The notes below the pieces were generated by a model, which saw nothing but the letters and a program-made list of their open reading frames with translations, made no database searches and was not told the origin of the DNA. Of a stretch of 64,000 bases of DNA, positions 46,205-53,793 are shown piece by piece (the stretch's first letter is position 1; each line of letters opens with the position of its first letter). The stretch covers positions 1-64,000 of the forward strand of contig JBCDDH010000002.1 in the NCBI GenBank assembly GCA_039180415.1. Direction: 5' to 3'. A program made the position numbers and the translations under genes. The stretch comes from CAZIXN01 sp039180415 (GTDB taxonomy: Bacteria; Planctomycetota; Phycisphaerae; Phycisphaerales; Phycisphaeraceae).

Positions 46205-46232
46205 GCGCGGTGTTCCACGTGGAACACCGCGC
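46205..46232. promoter_or_regulatory. parS site 3, extended 28-bp palindrome after parB
   Basis: The same 16-bp palindrome at 46211-46226, extended by perfect pairs on both sides to 28 bp (46205-46232). It begins 17 nt past the parB stop and could double as the transcript-end hairpin between parB and the convergent cheB. Confidence 0.93.
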
Positions 46233-46262
46233 GGGTGCGTGATAAATGTCGGGGCGAATGGC

Positions 46263-47324
46263 TCAGGCCGCGGCTTTGGTGGCCAGTTCGCCGAGCAGGG
46301 CGGCCATTTGATCCGGGGACATGACGGTCGAAGCGAGCCCGCGTTCCGCGACGGAGCGTGGCATGCCGTAAACCACGGAGCTGGCGCGGTCTTGAGCGAC
46401 GATGTGGCCGCCGGCGTCGCGGAGCGTCTTGGCGCCTTTGCTGCCGTCTTCGCCGATGCCCGTCAGAATGAACGCCAGCGTGCGCGCGCCGGTAGCCTCC
46501 GCGATGGAGTGGAACAAAGCGTCGACCGAGGGGTAATACAGATCGGTTGTGGGTTCGGGGCCCACTTTTAGTCGGAGCTGATTCTGAGCGTAGCGGACGA
46601 CGTGGGCGTGCTCGCCGCCGGGGCAGACATACACCTGTCCGGGGCGGAGCGGGGTGCCGTGTTCGGCGTGAACGACGGGCAGGGGGGCGACGTCGTTGAG
46701 CCGCTCGGCCATGGATTGCGTGAAGATCCGCGGCATGTGCTGAGCGACCACCACGGGCACCGGCAGGTTGGCCGGCAGGGCGGTGAGCAGGGTTTCGAGC
46801 ACGGGCGGGCCGCCGGTGGACGAGCCGATGGCGATGAGGTCGAGGCGTTCGATTCGGGGCGGGGTCCAGGCGGGCCCGGAATTTTGATTGGTTTTTGTTT
46901 GTATTTCCGGCTTCACCTGCCGGGCTTCAATGCTTGATTCGGCAAGGGCTTGCAGACGCCGGACGTATTCTTCGTGGAACGTCTTCCCGCCGGGCAGGGT
47001 GGCCCCGTTTTCCTTGGCGATGACGTCGGCCGCGCCCATCCGCAAGGCCTGGAGGCTCTGGACCGAGCCTGCGGTGGTCAGCGACGAGCACATGAGCACC
47101 CGCGTGGGGCAGGCCCGCATGATGTGCCGCAGGGCGGTGAGCCCGTCCATCTCGGGCATCTCGATGTCGAGGCTGATGGCGTCGGGCTTGAGTTGGGTGG
47201 CCAACTCGACGGCTTCTTTGCCGTTCTTGGCTCGGCCGACGACTTCGAGGCCGCCGGTCTCCCCGATCGCTCGGGCGAGCGCTTGTCGCATGAAGGCGGA
47301 ATCGTCGGCGATCAGGACGCGCAT
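46263..47324 (-). CDS. cheB: chemotaxis response regulator protein-glutamate methylesterase
   Basis: 353 residues from the ATG at 47324. Removes methyl groups from (or deamidates) receptor glutamates. Receiver domain (1-125) with D8 and phospho-acceptor D53 in S-L-D-I-E-M-P, then methylesterase domain (about 165-350) with catalytic Ser in I-G-S-S-T-G-G-P, His in A-Q-H-M-P and Asp in L-T-G-I-G-E-D-G. Last gene of the che operon, 132 nt after cheY; faces parB convergently. Ends A-T-K-A-A-A, one of the shared Ala tails. Confidence 0.96.
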   Translation of the reverse strand: MRVLIADDSAFMRQALARAIGETGGLEVVGRAKNGKEAVELATQLKPDAISLDIEMPEMDGLTALRHIMRACPTRVLMCSSLTTAGSVQSLQALRMGAADVIAKENGATLPGGKTFHEEYVRRLQALAESSIEARQVKPEIQTKTNQNSGPAWTPPRIERLDLIAIGSSTGGPPVLETLLTALPANLPVPVVVAQHMPRIFTQSMAERLNDVAPLPVVHAEHGTPLRPGQVYVCPGGEHAHVVRYAQNQLRLKVGPEPTTDLYYPSVDALFHSIAEATGARTLAFILTGIGEDGSKGAKTLRDAGGHIVAQDRASSVVYGMPRSVAERGLASTVMSPDQMAALLGELATKAAA

Positions 47325-47456
47325 GGCAGGCCGGGAATCGGGGTTGAGAGAACAGAGGTTGCGCAAGCGTTCGGGATCCGGCGACGCAAAGAACGAGGGT
47401 TTGGGTTCGAGACCCAAGGAGACCGGCTCTGGGGCCGGCTCCCCGTTCCCTGCGGT

Positions 47457-47828
47457 TTACGCCGCCTTCGCGCGAGCCAAGGTTTCCTGGATGCGCTCGC
47501 CCAGCACGTTGGGCGTGAAGGGCTTGACCACATAGTTGTTGACGCCGGCCTTGATCGCCTCGACGACGCGGGACTTCTCCGCCTCGGTCGTGACCATGAT
47601 GATCGGCGTGCGGTGGCCCGCGCCGCGGTACTGCTTGGCGAAGGTCAGCCCGTCCATGTTGGGCATGTTCCAGTCCAGCAGGATCAGGTTGGGCTGGAAG
47701 GCTTCGACCTTGTCCAGCGCGTCCTGGCCGTCCACGGCCTCCTCGACTTCCTGGTAGCCGAGCTGGCCCAGGATGCCGCGCTGGATGTTGCGCATCGTTT
47801 TTGAATCGTCAACCAAGAGGACCTTCAT
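47457..47828 (-). CDS. cheY: chemotaxis response regulator CheY
   Basis: 123 residues, a stand-alone receiver domain. D7/D8 and D52 (L-L-D-W-N-M-P) form the acidic pocket, with T in V-T-T-E-A and K in V-V-K-P-F; all five switch residues are present. The D-W-N-M-P signature is the classical CheY form. Phosphorylated by CheA; its output target is not in the window. Ends A-R-A-K-A-A. Confidence 0.94.
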   Translation of the reverse strand: MKVLLVDDSKTMRNIQRGILGQLGYQEVEEAVDGQDALDKVEAFQPNLILLDWNMPNMDGLTFAKQYRGAGHRTPIIMVTTEAEKSRVVEAIKAGVNNYVVKPFTPNVLGERIQETLARAKAA

Positions 47829-47921
47829 CGTTCATGCTCCACGGTCGTGGGAAAGGGGAATGGGCGGGTTTCGAAGCCCCCCGGGCACGCAGTGCGTGTA
47901 TCGGGAAATCAGACGTCGGGG

Positions 47922-48407
47922 TCAGGCGGCTTGCGCCGCGCTTTGTTCCTGGGAGTCGCGGATGGCGACGTCGACGAAGAACTCGCCCAGGTCGCATTCG
48001 CAGGGGATGCGGACGCACTTGACGTCCTTGCGGCCGAACACGCTGTGGCCGGCGCCGATCACCACCGAGGGGCAGGAGATGTCGGCATGCTTGCCGACGA
48101 ACTTGGCTTTCGCGCCGCCGGAGATCATGTTGACCAGCTCGCCGATGGCGTCGGCGAAGTCTTCGTGGTCGGCGTTGATCTCCATGCCGGTGAACACGGC
48201 CACGCAGCGTTCGGCGGTGGCGGTGGGGAAGCCGAGCACGACCGTGCCGTCGACGTCGCCGGTCATGCCGATGATGCCCGAGACGTTGTCGGCGGGGGTG
48301 TCGTGGGGCTTGATCGCGGGCTCGCCCACGGTCACGGGCATCTGCATCATCGTCTCGAAGACGTTGTTGACGGAATCGACGAAGGGGAGGATGTAGGCGC
48401 TGCTCAC
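47922..48407 (-). CDS. cheX: CheX-type phosphatase (CheC/CheX/FliY family)
   Basis: 161 residues. Family members dephosphorylate CheY-P. The active segment D-A-I-G-E-L-V-N-M-I-S-G-G-A-K (about 85-99) carries the E..N pair used in catalysis; only one such segment is present, as in CheX rather than CheC. The N-terminus F-V-D-S-V-N-N-V-F-E-T-M and the G-x-V-V-L-G-F-P beta strand fit CheX dimers. Between cheA and cheY in the operon, consistent with a signal-ending role. Ends S-A-A-Q-A-A. Confidence 0.88.
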   Translation of the reverse strand: MSSAYILPFVDSVNNVFETMMQMPVTVGEPAIKPHDTPADNVSGIIGMTGDVDGTVVLGFPTATAERCVAVFTGMEINADHEDFADAIGELVNMISGGAKAKFVGKHADISCPSVVIGAGHSVFGRKDVKCVRIPCECDLGEFFVDVAIRDSQEQSAAQAA

Positions 48408-48508
48408 GGGGAACTCCGATTGGGATCTGGGACTGGTGGTGTATCGGTCGGTTTAGGTAGGCCCGTTAGCCGCGTCGCGTTGCGGCGCGGGTTTGGGGCG
48501 GCGGGGTT

Positions 48509-50839
48509 TTACGCGGCTTGCCGCGTCGGTTCTTCTCGGTCCTTCATGACTTCGACGACGTCGAGGATCAGGCACACGCGGCCGTCTTCACGGATGGTGG
48601 CGCCGCTGAACGGGCCGCCCTGTGTGTAGTCGTCGTCGAGCGGCTTGATCACGATCTCCTGCTGGCCGATCAGGCGGTCGACGACCAGGCCCGCGAGGTG
48701 GCCGCCGACCTTGACGACGACGGCGAAGCGTTCGTGCGGGTCCTGGGTCGGTTGGCCGAGCCGGTCGCGCAGGTCGACCAGCGGCAGGACCGAGTCGCGG
48801 ATGCGGACGACGCGCTTGCCCTGGACGCTGCTGATCGCGCTCTCTTCGGGGCGGACGATCTCGAGGATGGTCTGGAGCGGGATCGCGTACTGCTCGCCGT
48901 TGGACTCGACGACCATGGCGGGCATGATCGCGACGGTGAGCGGGATCAGGATCTCGATGGTCGTGCCTTGGCCCGCGGCCGAATCGATGTTGATCGTGCC
49001 GTTGAGCTTGGCGATGTTGGTGCGGACCACGTCCATCCCCACGCCCCGGCCCGATAAGTCGCTGACCTGCTTGGCGGTCGAGAAGCCGGCCTCGAAGATG
49101 AAGCGGAAGACTTCGGAGTCGCTGAGCTTGTCGAGCTGGTCCGGGGTGGTCAGTCCTTTTTCCAACGCCTTGGCGCCCAGCACCTCGCGGCTAAGCCCCT
49201 TGCCGTCGTCGGCGATCGCGACGCGGACGTGGCTGCCCTGGTGCTCGGCGGTGAGGGTGATCGTGCCTTGCTTGTCCTTGCCGGCGGCCTCGCGGTCTTC
49301 GGGGGCCTCGATGCCGTGGTCGGCGGAGTTGCGGAGGATGTGCACCAACGGGTCGGCGAGCAGTTCGAGGACGGTCTTGTCGACCTCGGTGTCCTTGCCG
49401 TTCATCTCCAGGGCGATCTGCTTGGAGGTGGCGCGGGCGATGTCGCGGATGACGCGGGGGTACCGGTCGAACAGCTTGGCGAGGGGCTGCATGCGGGTGC
49501 GCATGACGCCCACCTGCAGTTCGCTGGTGATGCGGTCCAGGTCGGAGGCGGCCTCGGCGATGCGTTCGGCTTCGTCGGGGTCCATGCCGTTGAGTTCGCG
49601 GAAGTCTCGGGCGATGCCGTTGACGCGGTTCTTGGAGAGCACGAGTTGGCCGACGAGGTTGAGCAGGTCTTCGAGGCGACCGACTTCGACGCGGATGGTT
49701 TGTTCCGGGGCGGCCGACGCGGCGGGGGCCTTGCGGCGGTCTTCGGCCTTGCGGCGATCGTCGTTGGCGCGGCGGTCGGCGGGGGGTGCCTCGTTGGTCG
49801 ACGCTTCGTCGGCCTTCGCTTCGCTCGGCACGGGCGCGGCGTCGGCTTGGGGCTCGATCTTGCCGGCGACTTCCGGGGCCGCGGCTTCGGTCACCCCGTC
49901 GATGGTGAGCACGGCGGCGGGGTCGTCGTCGTGGCTCGTGTCGACGTCCTCCAGAGCGTTGCCTGCGGAGAGCTCTTGCAGGCGAGTGACCAGCGTTTCG
50001 ATCGGCCAAGACAGGGCGCGGACCTGATCCAGCGCTTCGCCTTGGTCCTGGATGAGCTTGCGGATGGCTTTGATGCGGACGATCGCTTCGGGCAGCAGCG
50101 CGTGATCGAGCGCGTCGAGCTTGGGGGCGGCGGTGAGCAGGGCGGTGCACAACGCGGTGAGGGCGTCGAGCTCGAAGAACTCGGCGGTCTTGACGAGGTT
50201 GTCGGCGATCTCGATGAGCTGTTGGCCGGCCTCCTCGCGGGTGGCGTCGTTGGCCAGGCCTTCGATCGCTTCGTCGAGTTGGCCGGCGTAATCCTTGAGG
50301 TCGGACGCCATGAACTCGATCAGGTCCATCTTCTGCGGGCCGAGCTCGAGCGGGACGCCGGGGAGGTCGTTGTCTTGATCCGTGGCGTCCGCGTCGTCGT
50401 CGGTGGGTTCCTCCGAGGCGGCTTGGCCGGCCCCGGCGCCGTCGAGTTTGCCTTCGGCGACGTCGTGGAGCTGTTGGATCAACGCGGGGTCGGCGGCGTC
50501 GGGCTGGTCGCCCGCGCCGAGCTGGTCGATCTGGCCACGCACCACGTCCGCGGACGTGAGCAGCAGGTCCATCACGGACGCGGTGACCTCGACCTCGCCC
50601 TTGCGGAGCTTGTTGAGCGCGTCTTCGGCGGCGTGGGCGAACTCGATGATGTTGTCGATGCCCAGGAATCCGGCGGCGCCCTTGATGGTGTGCAGCGCGC
50701 GGAAGCACGCGTTGCAGATGTCGGGCTGCTCGGACTCGTCGGCGCTCTCGAGCGTGACGAGGTCCTGGTCGAGTTGTTCGATCAGCTCGCCGGACTCGGT
50801 GAGGAAGTCTTGCAGCAGGCTGGCGTCCATGTCGCTCAT
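48509..50839 (-). CDS. cheA: chemotaxis histidine kinase CheA
   Basis: 776 residues. HPt/P1 domain with phospho-acceptor H50 (A-L-H-T-I-K-G-A-A-G-F), a second helical segment around 165-290 that may be another HPt-like or P2 region but lacks an obvious H-x-x-K-G motif, a Pro/Glu linker, the dimerisation domain (about 385-450), HATPase with H-I-L-R-N-S-A-D-H-G-I-E, D-D-G-K-G-L and G-R-G-V-G-M-D-V, and a CheW-like P5 domain (about 635-770). Start ATG with G-G-A-G-A-G upstream, just after the cheR-cheA hairpin. Ends P-T-R-Q-A-A. Confidence 0.96.
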   Translation of the reverse strand: MSDMDASLLQDFLTESGELIEQLDQDLVTLESADESEQPDICNACFRALHTIKGAAGFLGIDNIIEFAHAAEDALNKLRKGEVEVTASVMDLLLTSADVVRGQIDQLGAGDQPDAADPALIQQLHDVAEGKLDGAGAGQAASEEPTDDDADATDQDNDLPGVPLELGPQKMDLIEFMASDLKDYAGQLDEAIEGLANDATREEAGQQLIEIADNLVKTAEFFELDALTALCTALLTAAPKLDALDHALLPEAIVRIKAIRKLIQDQGEALDQVRALSWPIETLVTRLQELSAGNALEDVDTSHDDDPAAVLTIDGVTEAAAPEVAGKIEPQADAAPVPSEAKADEASTNEAPPADRRANDDRRKAEDRRKAPAASAAPEQTIRVEVGRLEDLLNLVGQLVLSKNRVNGIARDFRELNGMDPDEAERIAEAASDLDRITSELQVGVMRTRMQPLAKLFDRYPRVIRDIARATSKQIALEMNGKDTEVDKTVLELLADPLVHILRNSADHGIEAPEDREAAGKDKQGTITLTAEHQGSHVRVAIADDGKGLSREVLGAKALEKGLTTPDQLDKLSDSEVFRFIFEAGFSTAKQVSDLSGRGVGMDVVRTNIAKLNGTINIDSAAGQGTTIEILIPLTVAIMPAMVVESNGEQYAIPLQTILEIVRPEESAISSVQGKRVVRIRDSVLPLVDLRDRLGQPTQDPHERFAVVVKVGGHLAGLVVDRLIGQQEIVIKPLDDDYTQGGPFSGATIREDGRVCLILDVVEVMKDREEPTRQAA

Positions 50840-50854
50840 TAGGTCTCTCCTAAG

Positions 50855-50878
50855 GCCCGGAGATGGCTATCTCCGGGC
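50855..50878 (-). other. intercistronic hairpin between cheR and cheA
   Basis: Perfect 10-bp stem G-C-C-C-G-G-A-G-A-T / A-T-C-T-C-C-G-G-G-C with a 4-nt loop. It begins 8 nt after the cheR stop and ends 15 nt before the cheA start, right next to the cheA ribosome-binding site. Without a T tract on the operon strand it is more likely an mRNA-stability or attenuation element than a full terminator. Confidence 0.6.
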
Positions 50879-50886
50879 TTTCTCAA

Positions 50887-51741
50887 TCAGCTCATGACTT
50901 TGCGGTAGGCGAAGGCCTGGGGGATGTTCAGCTGCTCGAAGGGCACTTCGAGGTTCCGCAGGGTTTCGCTGTGGCCGATGAACAGGGTGCCGTCGTCTTC
51001 GAGTTGCTCGTGGTAGAGCTTGGCGCAGTGGGCCTTCATCGCGTCGTCGAAGTAGATCATCACGTTGCGGCAGAAGATCACGTCCCACTTGCCGAAGCGT
51101 TTGGCGGCGAAGCGGTCCTTGAGGTTGAGGATCTCGAAGTGGACCATCTCCTTGATTTCGGGGGCCAGCTTGAACTGCCCGGATTCCTCGGTGAAGTACT
51201 GCTTGAGGACCATGGGGCACATGGACCGCACGGCGTAGCGCGGGTACACGCCGGTCTGCGCTTGGGTCAGCACTTTCTCGGAGATGTCGGTGCCGAGGAT
51301 CTCGATCTTCCAGTCGGCCAGGCGGACGCCCAGCGAGCGGTGTAGCTGCATCGCGAGGGTGTAGGGCTCTTCGCCCGAGCTGCACGCGGCGGACCAGATG
51401 CGGAGGCGCTTGGCGTTTTTGCGCTTTTCGAGCAGCTCGGGCAGGATGCGCTGCTCGAAGACGTCCAGCTGCGGCTCGTTGCGGAAGAACGAGGTCTCGT
51501 TGATGGTGATGCGGTTGAACATCTCCTGGAATTCCTCGGTCTGGTACGGGCCCATGGTGAGGAACATCAGATACTGCGAGAAGTCTTCGAACTCGAGCTC
51601 TTCGAGCCGGCGGGCCAGCCGCGATTCGAGGACGTACTTTTTGGAGTCCTGGAAGTGGATGCCCGCGCGGTCGTAAACGATCTTGCGGAGCTCGTTGAAG
51701 TGAGCGTCGGACATCTTGAGCTGGGCGGCGGCGGTGGGCAT
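50887..51741 (-). CDS. cheR: chemotaxis protein methyltransferase
   Basis: 284 residues. Methylates receptor glutamates with S-adenosylmethionine. N-terminal helical domain (1-85) and SAM-dependent domain with I-W-S-A-A-C-S-S-G-E-E-P-Y-T-L-A (about 116-131), E-I-L-G-T-D-I-S (about 150-157), and D-V-I-F-C-R-N-V-M-I-Y-F (about 222-233), the full CheR set. Ends R-K-V-M-S and is the only protein of the operon's core without the Ala tail. Confidence 0.96.
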   Translation of the reverse strand: MPTAAAQLKMSDAHFNELRKIVYDRAGIHFQDSKKYVLESRLARRLEELEFEDFSQYLMFLTMGPYQTEEFQEMFNRITINETSFFRNEPQLDVFEQRILPELLEKRKNAKRLRIWSAACSSGEEPYTLAMQLHRSLGVRLADWKIEILGTDISEKVLTQAQTGVYPRYAVRSMCPMVLKQYFTEESGQFKLAPEIKEMVHFEILNLKDRFAAKRFGKWDVIFCRNVMIYFDDAMKAHCAKLYHEQLEDDGTLFIGHSETLRNLEVPFEQLNIPQAFAYRKVMS

Positions 51742-51890
51742 GGATCGGGTTCTTTCTCGGGGCCAAAAACTTCGGGGTGAAACGCTGGATCAGTGGCCGG
51801 TGGAACGCGGGGCTCGGCTCGGCCTCCGAAGGTCCGGGATACGACGCGTCGCGCGTTGATCGGACAGGGGTTTGGTTCGTGCGTCGTCGG

Positions 51891-52427
51891 TCAGGCGGCC
51901 TGCGCGAGCGCCCCGTCGGTGTCGGGCAGCTCCTGGTCGCCGAACAGGCGTTCGAGGTCAAGCAGGATCAGCAGGCGGTCGTCGAGCTTGCCCACGCCCT
52001 GGATGAAGTCGGCGTTGGCGGCGCCGGCGACGGACGGGGCGGGGTCGACGATGTCCCGCGAGAGGCGGAGCACCTGGTTCACGCGGTCCACCATGAAGCC
52101 CAGGACCCGGCCCAGCGCGCCGACCTCGACGACGATGATGCGGGTGTCGGCGTTGTTCTCGCAGGCGGTGAGGCCGAAGCGCTGCCGTAGGTCGATGACT
52201 GGGATGATGCGGCCGCGGAGGTTGATCACGCCTTCGACGCTGGCCGGCGAGTTGGGCACGCGGGTGATGGCCATCATCCGGTTGATCTCTTGGACGGCGA
52301 GGATGGGGATGGCGTATTCCTCGGTGCCGATCTCGAAGGAGACCAGCTGGAGGATGTCGTCGCCGGTAGCGTCGGTGGTTCCGGCGGCGAGAGAGGTGTC
52401 GTTGCTGGGAGAGGTGTCGTTGGCCAT
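51891..52427 (-). CDS. cheW: chemotaxis coupling protein CheW
   Basis: 178 residues from the ATG at 52427. Two CheW beta barrels, with Q-L-V-S-F-E-I-G-T-E-E-Y-A-I-P-I (about 27-42), V-I-N-L-R-G-R-I-I-P-V-I-D-L-R (about 68-82) and D-D-R-L-L-I-L-L-D-L-E near the end. Bridges receptors to CheA. The 25-residue acidic Ser/Thr-rich N-terminus is an addition. cheR lies 149 nt downstream. Ends A-L-A-Q-A-A. Confidence 0.94.
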   Translation of the reverse strand: MANDTSPSNDTSLAAGTTDATGDDILQLVSFEIGTEEYAIPILAVQEINRMMAITRVPNSPASVEGVINLRGRIIPVIDLRQRFGLTACENNADTRIIVVEVGALGRVLGFMVDRVNQVLRLSRDIVDPAPSVAGAANADFIQGVGKLDDRLLILLDLERLFGDQELPDTDGALAQAA

Positions 52428-52644
52428 GGTTGCGCTCCAGAGAGAAGGCAAGGGGAACTCTTGGTGCATCGGGCGGCGCGGGGGCCGGGTTTAGGCGCGG
52501 GGACGTTGGGTGTTTAATTCGGGAGATGCCCGAGGGCGGGCGCGATCGATCGGGCGACGAAACCGCGGCGCAGCGGACCGCCCGCGTCGGCGTCGCGTGG
52601 CGGCGTCGACATTCCCGGAAGTTCTCGGTCTTTCCTAATCCGCT

Positions 52645-53658
52645 TCACGCGACCTGTCGGGTGGAACCGCCGTCGAATTCGAGCCGGTGTTTGCCCTTGG
52701 CTTTGGCGAGATACAACGCCTGGTCGGCGCGGGCGACGAGCTGCTCGGGGTTCGCGGCGTCGCCGGTGAGGCGGGTGGCCAGGCCCGTGGACATGGTGAC
52801 GGCGCCCTCGAACGCGACGTTGGCACAGACGCGCCGGGCGGCGTGCTCGAAGTCTTCCATGATGCGCTCGCCGACGGCGGCGCCCTCTTCGGGAGAGGTG
52901 TGGGGGAGGATGACGATGAATTCGTCGCCGCCGAACCGTCCGGGCACGTCGGAGCGTCGGCAGTTCGCGCGGATCACGTCGGCGGCGGCGACCAGGACCT
53001 GATCGCCGGCGGGGTGGCCGGCGCTGTCGTTGAGGCCCTTGAAGCCGTCGAGGTCCATCATCAGCACGGCCAGGTCGTTCTCGGACCGTTGGCTCTCGGC
53101 GAAACGCTGCTCCATGGATTCGTTGAGGCTGCGGCGGTTGGCCAGCCCGGTGAGCGGGTCGGTGGCCGCGACGGTTTCGAGGCGATCGACGGCCTGGCGG
53201 AGCTGCTCGTTCTTGATGTTCACTTCTTCGAGCGTCTCGGCCAAGCGTTGCTGGAGCTGTTGGTTGTCGCGCTTGATCCGCCAGAGCTCGAGGTTCTTCT
53301 CGACCACCACGGGGATGGAAAACAGGTAGTCGCCGGCCTTGACGACGTAGTCGTACGCGCCGTTGCGGATGGCTTCGATGGCGTTGGCGAGGATGTTCTC
53401 CGCGGTCACGAAGACGATCGGCAGGTCGGGCCGGCGGTCCAACAGGTGCCGCATGATCTCCAGCCCGTTGCCGTCGGGCAGGTTCATGTCCGAGAGCACC
53501 AGATCGAACTGGCTCGGGGTCACGGCCTTGGCTTGGCTGGCCGAGTCGACGTGGGTGCAGCACCCGGAACCGAAGAAATCCTGAAGGGTTTCCAGAACCA
53601 GGTCGGCCGTGTCGAGGTCGTCCTCGATCACCAGGATGCGCGGCTGCTTGTTGGCCAT
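52645..53658 (-). CDS. response regulator diguanylate cyclase (REC-GGDEF)
   Basis: 337 residues. Receiver domain (1-125) with acidic pocket E12-D13-D14 and phospho-acceptor D57 (L-V-L-S-D-M-N-L-P), coiled-coil linker (about 128-165), and GGDEF domain (about 168-330) with intact R-F-G-G-D-E-F catalytic loop. An R-R-S-D five residues before GGDEF gives the RxxD product-inhibition site. It should make cyclic-di-GMP under phosphorylation control, linking the che operon to c-di-GMP. The sensor kinase gene directly upstream (135-nt gap) is a likely partner. Ends T-R-Q-V-A, close to the shared tail. Confidence 0.94.
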   Translation of the reverse strand: MANKQPRILVIEDDLDTADLVLETLQDFFGSGCCTHVDSASQAKAVTPSQFDLVLSDMNLPDGNGLEIMRHLLDRRPDLPIVFVTAENILANAIEAIRNGAYDYVVKAGDYLFSIPVVVEKNLELWRIKRDNQQLQQRLAETLEEVNIKNEQLRQAVDRLETVAATDPLTGLANRRSLNESMEQRFAESQRSENDLAVLMMDLDGFKGLNDSAGHPAGDQVLVAAADVIRANCRRSDVPGRFGGDEFIVILPHTSPEEGAAVGERIMEDFEHAARRVCANVAFEGAVTMSTGLATRLTGDAANPEQLVARADQALYLAKAKGKHRLEFDGGSTRQVA

Positions 53659-53793
53659 GGGATGGCTCTGGGGGTCTCTCCGATCGCGCCGGCGGCACAG
53701 ATCGCCGGCTTAGGAAAAATCATCGGCCAATGGGGCGGCGGGTTTGAGTGGGGGGATTAGGAAAAACCACAAGGCCGCCGCGACGTTGCGGGG

